This document shows, one piece after another, positions 9,660 to 17,461 of a stretch of 64,000 bases of DNA. The DNA is from Aeromonas rivuli (GTDB taxonomy: Bacteria > Pseudomonadota > Gammaproteobacteria > Enterobacterales > Aeromonadaceae): NCBI RefSeq assembly GCF_000820045.1, contig NZ_CDBJ01000062.1:1-64000 (forward strand). Direction: 5' to 3'. Within the stretch, counting starts at the first letter, position 1. Every line of letters begins with the position of its first letter. The translations under genes and the position numbers were made by a program. The notes beneath the pieces are model-generated. The model was not told the DNA's origin, made no database searches, and saw nothing but the letters and a program-made list of their open reading frames with translations.

Positions 9660-10168
9660 CCATGGATGCCGCGCCCCCCTTCACAGCATCGATCACGCAA
9701 CAGATAGCCCAGCAGATCAGGGACATTCATCCAGGCCCTCCCCTGGAGGCAGGCTGGCTGGACCCGCGCCTCGGCGCTCTGCTCCTGCTGACCCTGACCC
9801 TGTTGCTGATCGCCGCCCTCGCCTGGCTTGGACGCAGGCTCTGGCGGTACTGGGACTGGCGCCAGGCCCTCGCAGCGCCGCCAGCCAGCGATCGGCGTCT
9901 CTGGCTCGGCCAGTTGCACGACAGGTTGCGCCAGGAGGGGCTGCGCCGCTGGCCAGCAAGTCGCAGCTTGCAAGGGGCAGAGTGGCTCGCCTGGCTCGAC
10001 AGCCAGGGATCGACCGATTTTCAACGCTGGCAGCACCATTGGGATGAGTGGCTCTATGGCCACCGCCAGCCGAGTCACGCCCAGTGTCAGGCGCTCCATG
10101 CCGACTATCTGCGTCTGGGTCGCCAGCTGCTGCTCGGCCGACTCGTGCACCCGAGGGGGACCCCATGA
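9656..10168 (+). CDS. DUF4381 domain-containing membrane protein
   Basis: The 170-residue protein has a short N-terminal region, one strong transmembrane helix (about 42-66, LLLLTLTLLLIAALAWLG) and a tryptophan-rich cytoplasmic tail. This layout matches DUF4381, a component of MoxR/VWA operons. ATG at 9656 overlaps the DUF58 stop, and its own TGA overlaps the ATG of the following VWA gene, so the three are translationally chained. Biochemical function is unknown. Confidence 0.85.
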   Translation: MTMDAAPPFTASITQQIAQQIRDIHPGPPLEAGWLDPRLGALLLLTLTLLLIAALAWLGRRLWRYWDWRQALAAPPASDRRLWLGQLHDRLRQEGLRRWPASRSLQGAEWLAWLDSQGSTDFQRWQHHWDEWLYGHRQPSHAQCQALHADYLRLGRQLLLGRLVHPRGTP

Positions 10169-11103
10169 TCCTAGCCTGGCCCTGGTTTGCCCTCGCCCTG
10201 GCGCTGCCCCTGCTGGTTCGCTCCCTGCCCCCCTTGCATCGATCCCGGTTGCACCATGACGGCTTTGCGCTGCAAGGGCCCCAGGGCGGCTTGCCACGCT
10301 GGTATGGCGCCCTGCTGTGGGGGGCGCTGGTATTGGCCCTGTGCCGACCTCAGCTGATGGGGGAGCCCATCGTCCAGTATCAGGGCAGTCGGGATCTGCT
10401 GCTGGCGGTGGATCTCTCCGACAGCATGCGCACCCCGGACATGTTTGATGGCAGTCAGCAGCAAGACAGGCTGAGCGCGGTGCGCAAGCTGATAAGGCAG
10501 CTGATCCTGACCAGGCAGGGTGACAGGATCGCCCTCATCGTCTTTGCCGACCACGCCTACCTGCTCAGCCCCCTGACAGAGGAGACCCAAGCGCTGCTGA
10601 CTCTGGCCAATGAGCTGGATTTTGATCTGGTCGGACGCACCACGGCGCTCGGCGAGGCCATCGCCCTCGCCAACGCGCACAAGGAGCCTGATCGCGATGC
10701 GACGCTGTTGTTGATCACCGATGGCCGCAACACCGCGGGCAGTGCCGATCCCCTGGCCCAGGCGCGCCAGGCCGTCGCTGCCGGACTCAAGATCTATACG
10801 CTGGGGGTGGGGGCGGATCCCGACAGTCAGGCGCTGGCCCCGGCTCAGCCCGATCCCAGTACAGAGCTTGACGAGCCCCTGCTCACCGAGTTGGCCACCC
10901 TGGGGCAGGGTCGCTACTTCCGCGCGCGCACCCAGGACGATCTCATCGCCATGGATCTGAGCCTCGAACAGCTGGAACCCGCTGCCAGGGCAAGTCACAG
11001 CTATCGCCCGCTGACCGAGCTCTATCCATGGCCACTGGCCCTGTTCACGCTGCTGCTTCTGCTGCCGATGTTGTGGTCAGGCGTGCAGGGGAGGTCAAGA
11101 TGA
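10165..11103 (+). CDS. VWA domain-containing protein, BatA-like
   Basis: The 312-residue protein has N-terminal transmembrane segments (about 2-20 and 46-60), a von Willebrand A domain exposed to the periplasm and a C-terminal transmembrane helix (about 286-305). The MIDAS metal site is intact: DLSDS at residues 83-87, a threonine in VGRTTALGEA and an aspartate in LLITDGRN. BatA-type proteins of aerotolerance operons work with MoxR in envelope stress tolerance. ATG at 10165 overlaps the DUF4381 stop; the open frame extends upstream inside that gene but has no family features there. Confidence 0.92.
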   Translation: MILAWPWFALALALPLLVRSLPPLHRSRLHHDGFALQGPQGGLPRWYGALLWGALVLALCRPQLMGEPIVQYQGSRDLLLAVDLSDSMRTPDMFDGSQQQDRLSAVRKLIRQLILTRQGDRIALIVFADHAYLLSPLTEETQALLTLANELDFDLVGRTTALGEAIALANAHKEPDRDATLLLITDGRNTAGSADPLAQARQAVAAGLKIYTLGVGADPDSQALAPAQPDPSTELDEPLLTELATLGQGRYFRARTQDDLIAMDLSLEQLEPAARASHSYRPLTELYPWPLALFTLLLLLPMLWSGVQGRSR

Positions 11104-11165
11104 AGGACAAGACGGTGCTCCGCAGATCAGCCCCTCCGAGTGGGGGCCCTCATCCATGGAACTAG
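11100..11165 (+). CDS. 21-codon bridging ORF between the two VWA genes
   Basis: A strong Shine-Dalgarno (AGGGGAGG at 11087-11094) sits five bases before an ATG at 11100 that overlaps the BatA-like stop as ATGA. The frame gives MKDKTVLRRSAPPSGGPHPWN and stops at 11165, ten bases inside the next VWA gene (ATG 11156). It may be a leader that keeps ribosomes moving across the only gap in the chain. It may instead be the remnant of an N-terminal extension lost by frameshift. It has no recognisable domain. Confidence 0.4.
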   Translation: MKDKTVLRRSAPPSGGPHPWN

Positions 11166-12586
11166 TCCTGCTGCGCCCTTGGTGGTTGCTGGCCTTGATA
11201 CCCTGGCTCTGGCTTGGCTGGCGCCTGCGCCGTCACTCTCCGCAGCTCAGCCCCCTGATGCGGCGCTATCTGTTGCCAGACTCCAAACCTGCCGTGCCCT
11301 GGCGCTGGTGGGCGATGCTGCCCGCCATCCTGGCCCTGAGCGGCCCGGCGCTGGAGCGGGGCCGGGCCGCCCAGGCCGCCCCCCCTCTGGACATCTGGCT
11401 GCTGAGCCTGTCGCGCTCCATGGAGGCCCAGGATCTGGCACCGGATCGCGCCACTCGGGTGCGCCTGCTGCTGCAAGATATGCTGGCCCAGCGCCAGGGG
11501 CAGCGTATCGCCCTGATCCTGTTTGCCGCCGATGCCTATCTCGCCATGCCGGCCACCCGGGATCACGAGGCCATCGCTCGCCTGTTGCCGGACTTGCGCC
11601 CCAGTATCATGCCGCTGCAAGGGGCCAATCCAGAGCGAGCCCTGGCCCTGGGGTTGGCGCAGATCCCCCCTGGTCAGAGCGCCCGCCTGCTGCTGGTAAC
11701 CGATGCCCTGACCCAGGCCCAGGCCCGGCGGATTGCCGACCACTGGCCCTGCCAGAGTCGCTGGCAGTGCCTGCGTCAGGCGGGCGCCCCCCGGCTCGAC
11801 ATACTGCTCGCGGCGACGGCGCAGCCCGTCACACTCTCCCCCGAGCTGGCTCAAGCATTGGGCAAGGGCAGCCTGCCCGCCCCTGACAGCACACTGATGG
11901 CTGATCTAGCCAGTCGCCTCGGCGGTCAGCTGTACCCCCTGGGCAGTCGCCCGCCTCAGTTCGCTCCCCTGCCCACCAGCCTGGCCCCAGATCCCGCACA
12001 TCGGCAGGATCTGGGGCCCTGGCTGCTGTTGCCCCTGTTGCTGCTCGCGCTGCTGGCCAGACGCGGCGCCCTCTGGCTGGCGCTGCTGCTCTGTTTGCCG
12101 CTCCAGCCACCCGTGCAGGCGGCCGACCCTCAACCTGATCAGGCCGAGGCACAGGCCGCATATCAGGCGGGGGATTACCGCACAGCTGCCATGGCGCTGC
12201 GCGACCCCATCTGGCGTGGCAATGCCTGGTATCGCCTTGGTGATTTCGAGCAGGCCCTGGCGGCCTATGGCACACAACAGAGCCCGACCGCCCACTACAA
12301 TCGCGGCAATGCCCTGGTGCAACTGGGTCGCTTGGAAGAGGCCAAACTCGCCTACCAGGCCTGCCTCTCCCTCGACTCGGGCCATCACGATGCCCGCTAC
12401 AACCTGGCGCTGCTCGAGCGCAGTGTCCCACCGCCCCAAGCCAGTCCGAACAGGGCCCCTGACGAGTCAAAGAGCCAGCCGGACGCCCCCGCCGAACCGG
12501 CCCCCCCCGTGATCCTGCTCAAGGAGCGACTGCGCAAAGAGGCCCTGCGCCGAGGCCTGCAGACGTTGCCGGTGTCACAGTGGTGA
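11156..12586 (+). CDS. VWA-TPR membrane protein, BatB/BatC-like fusion
   Basis: The 476-residue protein joins a BatB-like VWA domain with two N-terminal membrane helices (about 8-24 and 52-64), a hydrophobic hairpin near 285-322 and a C-terminal tetratricopeptide region (about 330-420) ending in a charged proline-rich tail. That order matches BatB plus BatC in one chain. The MIDAS is degenerate: the usual DxSxS reads SLSRS at 84-88, so the first Asp is Ser, and the threonine ligand is not evident. VTDALT keeps the later Asp. The start ATG lacks a good Shine-Dalgarno and lies inside the bridging ORF. Confidence 0.88.
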   Translation: MELVLLRPWWLLALIPWLWLGWRLRRHSPQLSPLMRRYLLPDSKPAVPWRWWAMLPAILALSGPALERGRAAQAAPPLDIWLLSLSRSMEAQDLAPDRATRVRLLLQDMLAQRQGQRIALILFAADAYLAMPATRDHEAIARLLPDLRPSIMPLQGANPERALALGLAQIPPGQSARLLLVTDALTQAQARRIADHWPCQSRWQCLRQAGAPRLDILLAATAQPVTLSPELAQALGKGSLPAPDSTLMADLASRLGGQLYPLGSRPPQFAPLPTSLAPDPAHRQDLGPWLLLPLLLLALLARRGALWLALLLCLPLQPPVQAADPQPDQAEAQAAYQAGDYRTAAMALRDPIWRGNAWYRLGDFEQALAAYGTQQSPTAHYNRGNALVQLGRLEEAKLAYQACLSLDSGHHDARYNLALLERSVPPPQASPNRAPDESKSQPDAPAEPAPPVILLKERLRKEALRRGLQTLPVSQW

Positions 12587-14208
12587 ACCCGTTGCGCAGG
12601 CTAATTGCGTCCAAGAGCAGGCTCTGTCGTGCCCTGCTCTCTCTTCCCTTCGTTCTGGCACCGGTGCAAGGGACAACCGAGGCGGACGTGCAGTCGGCGC
12701 CGCCCGCGGCCTCATCGACTGTGCCAGACACACAGGGAGACAAGCTCGGCCCCTCTGCCGCGCCCAGAGTCGAACTGCTGCCTCAGGAGGGCGCCGAGGA
12801 TTGGTTGTTGCTGATAGATGCGCCTGGGCACTGGCCCCTCGATGCCCTGAACATCCAGCCCTTGCTGCGCCAGCTCGCCGTGGGCCGGATCTCCCGGCAA
12901 GAGAGCATGAGCGAGTCCGGGCCGCAGACCCGCTGGCAGATCCCCTTGCACGGGCGCGCCGATAGCCTGCCCGCCCTCAAGCTGGGCCCCTGGCACATTG
13001 CCCCCCTTGCCTTTCCGGGCAAGTCCCTCAACCAGACCAGTGCGGCTGACCCTGAGCCCAGGGTGGTACTGCGTGCCAACATTGATCATCAGGGTCCCCT
13101 CTACCCGGGGCAGCCCTTCATCTATGAGCTCAGACTCTGGTTGCCGGATCAGATAGTGGATCCCAGCCTCAACGAACCCGAGCACCCGGATCTCACCATT
13201 CGACGTCTGGGGGATGATGAGTGGCACCCCTCTGCCCGGCCCGGCGAGAGCGGCGTGCTGACCCGCCGCTGGCTATTGCAGGCCAGGAGCCCGGGCCAGT
13301 TCACCCTGATGGCGCCCAGGCTTCAGGCGAGTTACCAGCTTGATGACCATGCAGAGCCCGTCTCCGGTCGCGCTGCCCCCGCCATCATACAAGTAGACAA
13401 GGCCCCCCTGCCGCTGGTGGCCAGGCGCCTCACCCTCAGCCAGCAATTTACACCGGCGCAGAGCGTCGCCCTCGGCGAGCCCATCATCCGTACCCTGCGT
13501 TTGCGCCTCGAAGATGGAGATGGCAACCGCGTGGCGATCCCCGCACCGCAGGTGGCGGGGCTCAAGGTACTGGGGGATGGGGGAGATCGCCATGAACGCT
13601 TTCTTGCCAACGGTCGCTTGCTCTTTGAGCAGGAGTGGCGCCAGGCGCTGCGCGCCCAGACGCCCGGCGTCTACCTGCTGCCCGAGATCCAGCTGCCCTG
13701 GTTCAACACCCAGACCGGGCGGGAGGAGCGGCTGACGTTGGCGGCCACCCCCTTGAGTTTTACGCCATCCCCTGCCGACCAGCCGGATACTCTGCCACCC
13801 AGGCCCACCCGCCTTGGCCCCTTCTCTCTGCTCGGCTGGACGCTGCTCGCCTTGCTGCTGACTGGCAGTCTGCGCCGTCAGACTCGATGGCGCGCGTTTT
13901 ATGCCCTGCAGATCGCCTTTTGCCAAGCAGACCCTGACGCGAGTCGCCATGCTCTGTTGCATTGGGCGAGACTGCGCTGGCCCCTTCCCAGGCACCCTGC
14001 TATCACCTGGTTACGGGATATTCCGCTGGATCCTGCGCTGGCAGCACGGCTCTATACCCTGGAGGCTGCCTGTTTTGGTACACTCACTCACTTTGATGGC
14101 GCAGCGCTCGCCCTTGGCCTTTGTGCCTATGAGACGCCAGGGGTCGCCACTTTACTCAGGCGAGTCGCTTGGCTGAACGACACACATCACCACAAGGAGG
14201 CGCACTGA
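12580..14208 (+). CDS. BatD-like oxygen-tolerance membrane protein
   Basis: The 542-residue protein has an N-terminal hydrophobic export segment (about 8-30), a long periplasmic region built of beta-rich repeats (with YPGQPFIYELRLW and ALGEPIIRTLRLRLEDGDG-like strands) and a transmembrane helix near 412-430 followed by a cytoplasmic tail. This fits BatD, the large periplasm-facing partner of the VWA proteins. It starts with GTG at 12580 or 12583, overlapping the previous gene, and ends on the ATG of the sigma factor gene (TGATG), continuing the coupled chain. Confidence 0.85.
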   Translation: MVNPLRRLIASKSRLCRALLSLPFVLAPVQGTTEADVQSAPPAASSTVPDTQGDKLGPSAAPRVELLPQEGAEDWLLLIDAPGHWPLDALNIQPLLRQLAVGRISRQESMSESGPQTRWQIPLHGRADSLPALKLGPWHIAPLAFPGKSLNQTSAADPEPRVVLRANIDHQGPLYPGQPFIYELRLWLPDQIVDPSLNEPEHPDLTIRRLGDDEWHPSARPGESGVLTRRWLLQARSPGQFTLMAPRLQASYQLDDHAEPVSGRAAPAIIQVDKAPLPLVARRLTLSQQFTPAQSVALGEPIIRTLRLRLEDGDGNRVAIPAPQVAGLKVLGDGGDRHERFLANGRLLFEQEWRQALRAQTPGVYLLPEIQLPWFNTQTGREERLTLAATPLSFTPSPADQPDTLPPRPTRLGPFSLLGWTLLALLLTGSLRRQTRWRAFYALQIAFCQADPDASRHALLHWARLRWPLPRHPAITWLRDIPLDPALAARLYTLEAACFGTLTHFDGAALALGLCAYETPGVATLLRRVAWLNDTHHHKEAH

Positions 14209-14789
14209 TGGCGATATCGCTATTTCGCAAGAAAGTGGGAAAGGAACCGACGCCATCCCCGGTCAATGAGGGTATGGCGGATAAACAGACAAAATACGAA
14301 GCCCTGGTCAATGCCCTGCATGGGGATATCTACCGCTATGCCTATTGGCTGTGTCGGGACCCTCATGTCGCGGAAGATCTGGTGCAGGAGACCTATCTGC
14401 GCGCCTGGCGGGCAATCGACAGCCTGGTCGATGACAAGGCCGCCAAGGCGTGGCTCATCACCATCTTGAGGCGGGAGAATGCACGCCGCTTTGAGCGCAA
14501 ACAGTTCGATCTCATCGATCTGGATGAGTTCCCCCAAAGCGATAATGGGGCACTGCACAGCGAACAGGAAATGGAGCACGAATGGCTCCACCGCCACATT
14601 GCCCGCTTGCCTGAGGAGTATCAGGAGCCCTTGTTGCTGCAAGTGGTAGGCGGTTTTAGCGGCGAAGAGATTGCCCAACAGCTGGGCCTGAACAAGAACA
14701 CCGTCATGACCCGACTGTTTCGAGCACGCAATCAGATCCGAGAGGCCATGGAGTCATCCGCACAATCAAGAGGGCACAGCAATGGATGA
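14208..14789 (+). CDS. ECF-type RNA polymerase sigma factor
   Basis: The 193-residue protein has sigma region 2 (DIYRYAYWLCRDPHVAEDLVQETYLRAWRAI read in part, about 40-70) and region 4 with a helix-turn-helix (LPEEYQEPLLLQVVGG then EEIAQQLGLNKNTVMTRLFRAR, about 133-178). The start at ATG 14208 is supported by AAGGAGG seven bases upstream. The next gene (14782) overlaps its 3' end and encodes the DUF3379 protein. A sigma, DUF3379, FadL series also occurs in Vibrio. The stimulus and regulon are not visible. Confidence 0.93.
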   Translation: MAISLFRKKVGKEPTPSPVNEGMADKQTKYEALVNALHGDIYRYAYWLCRDPHVAEDLVQETYLRAWRAIDSLVDDKAAKAWLITILRRENARRFERKQFDLIDLDEFPQSDNGALHSEQEMEHEWLHRHIARLPEEYQEPLLLQVVGGFSGEEIAQQLGLNKNTVMTRLFRARNQIREAMESSAQSRGHSNG

Positions 14790-15537
14790 GCTTGAGTTTC
14801 GTCGTCAGGCTGTCGTCGATCCTCACGACACCCGGGAAGAGTTTGCCGACATGGCCAATGCTTCTCCCGCCAATCGCAAATGGCTCGAGGAGATGAAGCA
14901 GTTCGACCGTCAACTCGGCAAGGCGATGGAGGTGGAGGTCCCCGCCGGTTTGGCAGAACGCCTGCTGCTCAGGCAAGCCATGCTGGCCGACCCCATCCCC
15001 GACGCGCCCGTTGTGACACTGCCACGGCGCAAGACGTCGGGCTGGAAACCGCTGGCCATCGCCGCCTCCGTTGCCTTCCTGGTCGGGGTCAGTACCCGCT
15101 GGTTGCCTTGGCCCCTCACTCAGACGAGCGAGGCATCCCTGGCCCAGGTGGCCCTGGCCCACGTTTATGGTGAGGAACCCTTTATCCAGGGGGTCGATGA
15201 ACAGGTGTCGCTGCAAACCATCAACGCCAAGATGGAGAAGTATGGGGCGACCCTGATGAACATGCAGGGCATGGCAAGGATCACCTATGTCAACCACTGC
15301 GCCTTCTATCAGGGCCCTGCCCTGCACATGGTGCTACAAGGCAAGATGGGACCTGTCACCCTCTTCCTGGTGCCCAAGCATGTGCCACTGCAGCTCGAGC
15401 ACAACTTCGATGATGGCCAGCTCAAGGGCGAAATCATCAAACTCAAGGGCGCCAACCTGGTATTGATTGGCGAGATGGGCGAGTCGCTGGAACCCATATC
15501 CCAGCAGATTGAGTCCCGCCTGCACTGGTCCATTTAG
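14782..15537 (+). CDS. DUF3379 protein, putative anti-sigma factor
   Basis: The 251-residue protein has a cytoplasmic N-terminal part (about 1-80) with an acidic Asp-rich start, one transmembrane helix (about 91-110, PLAIAASVAFLVGVSTRWLP) and a periplasmic C-terminal domain. This single-pass topology and the overlap with the ECF sigma gene are typical of anti-sigma factors; that role is inferred. Family assignment to DUF3379 rests on the WLEEMKQFDRQLGKAMEVEVPAGLAERLLLRQ region. It ends the long operon, followed by a strong terminator. Confidence 0.85.
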   Translation: MDELEFRRQAVVDPHDTREEFADMANASPANRKWLEEMKQFDRQLGKAMEVEVPAGLAERLLLRQAMLADPIPDAPVVTLPRRKTSGWKPLAIAASVAFLVGVSTRWLPWPLTQTSEASLAQVALAHVYGEEPFIQGVDEQVSLQTINAKMEKYGATLMNMQGMARITYVNHCAFYQGPALHMVLQGKMGPVTLFLVPKHVPLQLEHNFDDGQLKGEIIKLKGANLVLIGEMGESLEPISQQIESRLHWSI

Positions 15538-15559
15538 AGGCTGGGTTACCACCATTAAC

Positions 15560-15595
15560 ACACGCAGAGTACGATGTACTCTGCGTGTTTTTTTC
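15560..15595 (+). terminator. Terminator of the moxR-bat-sigma operon
   Basis: Stem ACACGCAGAGTAC / GTACTCTGCGTGT (13 bp) with a GAT loop is followed by seven T, 22 bp after the DUF3379 stop. Confidence 0.9.
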
Positions 15596-15742
15596 CATTT
15601 TCCCCCCTTGTTCCTCCCCTGTTCGGCACCATTGACCACCAAGATGCCAAAATATTTATCTGGCACCCCCAAGCTTAATCGCCGTTTAAAACAACAATAA
15701 GGCCTTTATTTGCTCATTTTGGCGCCAACAACAAACAAATCG

Positions 15743-15771
15743 TTAACACAATAGATACTTTTATGTATTCT
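15743..15771 (+). promoter_or_regulatory. Sigma-70-type promoter candidate for the first fadL
   Basis: TTAACA (15743-15748) and TATTCT (15766-15771) are separated by 17 bp in an AT-rich stretch about 160 bp before the gene. The FadR-like motif at 15777-15791 would cover the transcription start. Confidence 0.45.
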
Positions 15772-15776
15772 GCTCT

Positions 15777-15791
15777 CACTGGTCTGATTTC
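15777..15791 (+). promoter_or_regulatory. FadR-like operator candidate at the first fadL
   Basis: CACTGGTCTGATTTC matches the left half and centre of the FadR consensus (AACTGGTCnGACCAGTT) but poorly the right half. The same 14-base pattern ACTGGTCTGnTTTC recurs upstream of fabB at 26035-26048. Confidence 0.4.
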
Positions 15792-15929
15792 TTACCTCCT
15801 ACCAGATCCATAGAATCACACCAGCAACTATTGGGAAGATGCGAACATAACAACAGATCTTGTCAGCTTTTGCGGCGATTGCGCCGGGATTGCATGGCAA
15901 AAAATCTGCCAAAAAATAGAGAGAACTCC

Positions 15930-17231
15930 ATGACTACTGCCTTTTTCAAGAAAAGCCTGATTGCCGCCGCCCTCACACTGGCCAGCACCCAAACCTTTGC
16001 AGCTGCCTTCCAGCTCAATGAACACTCAGCCTCCGGCCTGGGTCGTGCTTTTGCCGGTGAAGCCGCCATTGCCGACAACGCCGCCGTACTGGCCCGCAAC
16101 CCGGCTGCGATGACCCGCTTTGACAAGATGGCGGTCTCTGTCGCTGGCACCTATATCCACCCGGATGTGGATGTCGACGGCAATATCTATGTCGGTCCAG
16201 TAAAGGGATCCAACTCCAGCGAGAGCAATATCGCCCCGGATGCGTTCGTGCCGGCCGCCTATTTCATCCAGCCCATCAATGAACAGTGGGCCTGGGGTCT
16301 GGCGATGTTCTCCAACTACGGCCTCTCTACCGAGTACTCGGATGACTTCTCCGGTGGCGCAGTGGCGGGTAACACCGAGTTGATGACCATCAACATCAAC
16401 CCCAACATCGCCTACCGCATCGACTCCAACTGGAGCGTTGGTGCCGGTTTGAATCTGGTCTATGCCGAAGCTGAATTGAACCGCCGTGCCGGTGCCCTGG
16501 CCCCCGTCGTCAGTCAACAGCTCGGCGGCGCTCCTGTCAGTCCCAGTACCAAACTCGCCCACATGAAGGGTGATGACTGGGGTTGGGGCTGGAACGTCGG
16601 CACCATGTATGAGTACAACGAGAACAACCGCTTCGCTCTGACCTACCGCTCCCAGGTCGACATCACCTTCGAAGGTGATTACGAAGGCACCTCCTCCGGT
16701 TTCCAGACCGTTGATGGAAAACTGGGGCTGGACATGCCTGCGCAGGCAGAATTTGCCGGTTACCACCGTCTGAACCAGCAATTTGCCGTGCACTACTCGG
16801 TCAACTGGACCGACTGGAGCTCCTTCGAAGAGCTGAACGCCACCAGCGACAGCTGTGTCAGCACCGACGGTGCCGGGGTCTGCCTCTACAAGCCAGAGAA
16901 GTTCAAGGACTCGGTACGTTATGCACTCGGCGGCACCTGGTATGTCAACCCGGCTTGGGAAGCGCGCATCGGTTTCGCCTACGACAACACCCCCATCGAG
17001 GCCGAATACCGCAGCCTGAGTATTCCTGACTCGGATCGTATCTGGTACAGCGCTGGCGCTACTTACCACATCGATACTGACATGAGCATCGACTTCGGCA
17101 TGGCCTATATCGATGGCAAGTCCGTCGATGTCAACGAAGGTCTGACCGGCCATGACAGCCCCCTGCGCTGGCAGGGCACCTCCCACGGCAACGCCTTCCT
17201 GGCCTCTGCCCAGTTCAACATGATGTTCTGA
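15930..17231 (+). CDS. fadL: FadL-family outer-membrane long-chain fatty acid transporter
   Basis: The 433-residue precursor has a signal peptide (about 1-24, cleaved after TFA) followed by AAFQLNEHSASGLGRAFAGEA and the NPAAMTRF segment that characterise the FadL hatch domain. A beta-barrel ending in Phe (AQFNMMF) follows. It should bind long-chain fatty acids and pass them through the outer membrane. The ATG at 15930 was chosen because the signal peptide begins there; the frame is open 33 codons upstream. A related gene follows at 17462, separated by a terminator. Confidence 0.92.
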   Translation: MTTAFFKKSLIAAALTLASTQTFAAAFQLNEHSASGLGRAFAGEAAIADNAAVLARNPAAMTRFDKMAVSVAGTYIHPDVDVDGNIYVGPVKGSNSSESNIAPDAFVPAAYFIQPINEQWAWGLAMFSNYGLSTEYSDDFSGGAVAGNTELMTININPNIAYRIDSNWSVGAGLNLVYAEAELNRRAGALAPVVSQQLGGAPVSPSTKLAHMKGDDWGWGWNVGTMYEYNENNRFALTYRSQVDITFEGDYEGTSSGFQTVDGKLGLDMPAQAEFAGYHRLNQQFAVHYSVNWTDWSSFEELNATSDSCVSTDGAGVCLYKPEKFKDSVRYALGGTWYVNPAWEARIGFAYDNTPIEAEYRSLSIPDSDRIWYSAGATYHIDTDMSIDFGMAYIDGKSVDVNEGLTGHDSPLRWQGTSHGNAFLASAQFNMMF

Positions 17232-17244
17232 TAACCGAGCATCG

Positions 17245-17275
17245 AAAAGAGCGCCCTGGGGCGCTCTTTTTTTTG
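17245..17275 (+). terminator. Terminator after the first fadL
   Basis: Stem AAAAGAGCGCCC / GGGCGCTCTTTT with a 2-nt apparent loop, then further T, 14 bp after the stop. Confidence 0.9.
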
Positions 17276-17406
17276 CCACTCTGCCAGTTCGGCGTACATC
17301 TGTAGCAAACAGCTGTACGCTTTTCCTTTTTTATCAGCCTGTTATCCGTTCGTTCTCAGGATTTCCTCCTCTTTTTAGCGCGGCACCATACGCCGGATTG
17401 CAATGG

Positions 17407-17417
17407 TGGTCGTACCA
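17407..17417 (+). promoter_or_regulatory. FadR-like operator upstream of the second fadL-type gene
   Basis: TGGTCGTACCA is, read on the other strand, the core of the known E. coli fadBA FadR site (TGGTACGACCA). It abuts a possible -10 element TATAAA at 17418-17423 and lies 45 bp before the start codon. Confidence 0.55.
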
Positions 17418-17461
17418 TATAAAATCCCGTCTCCATTTTATATACAATAAAAAATGCTGAT

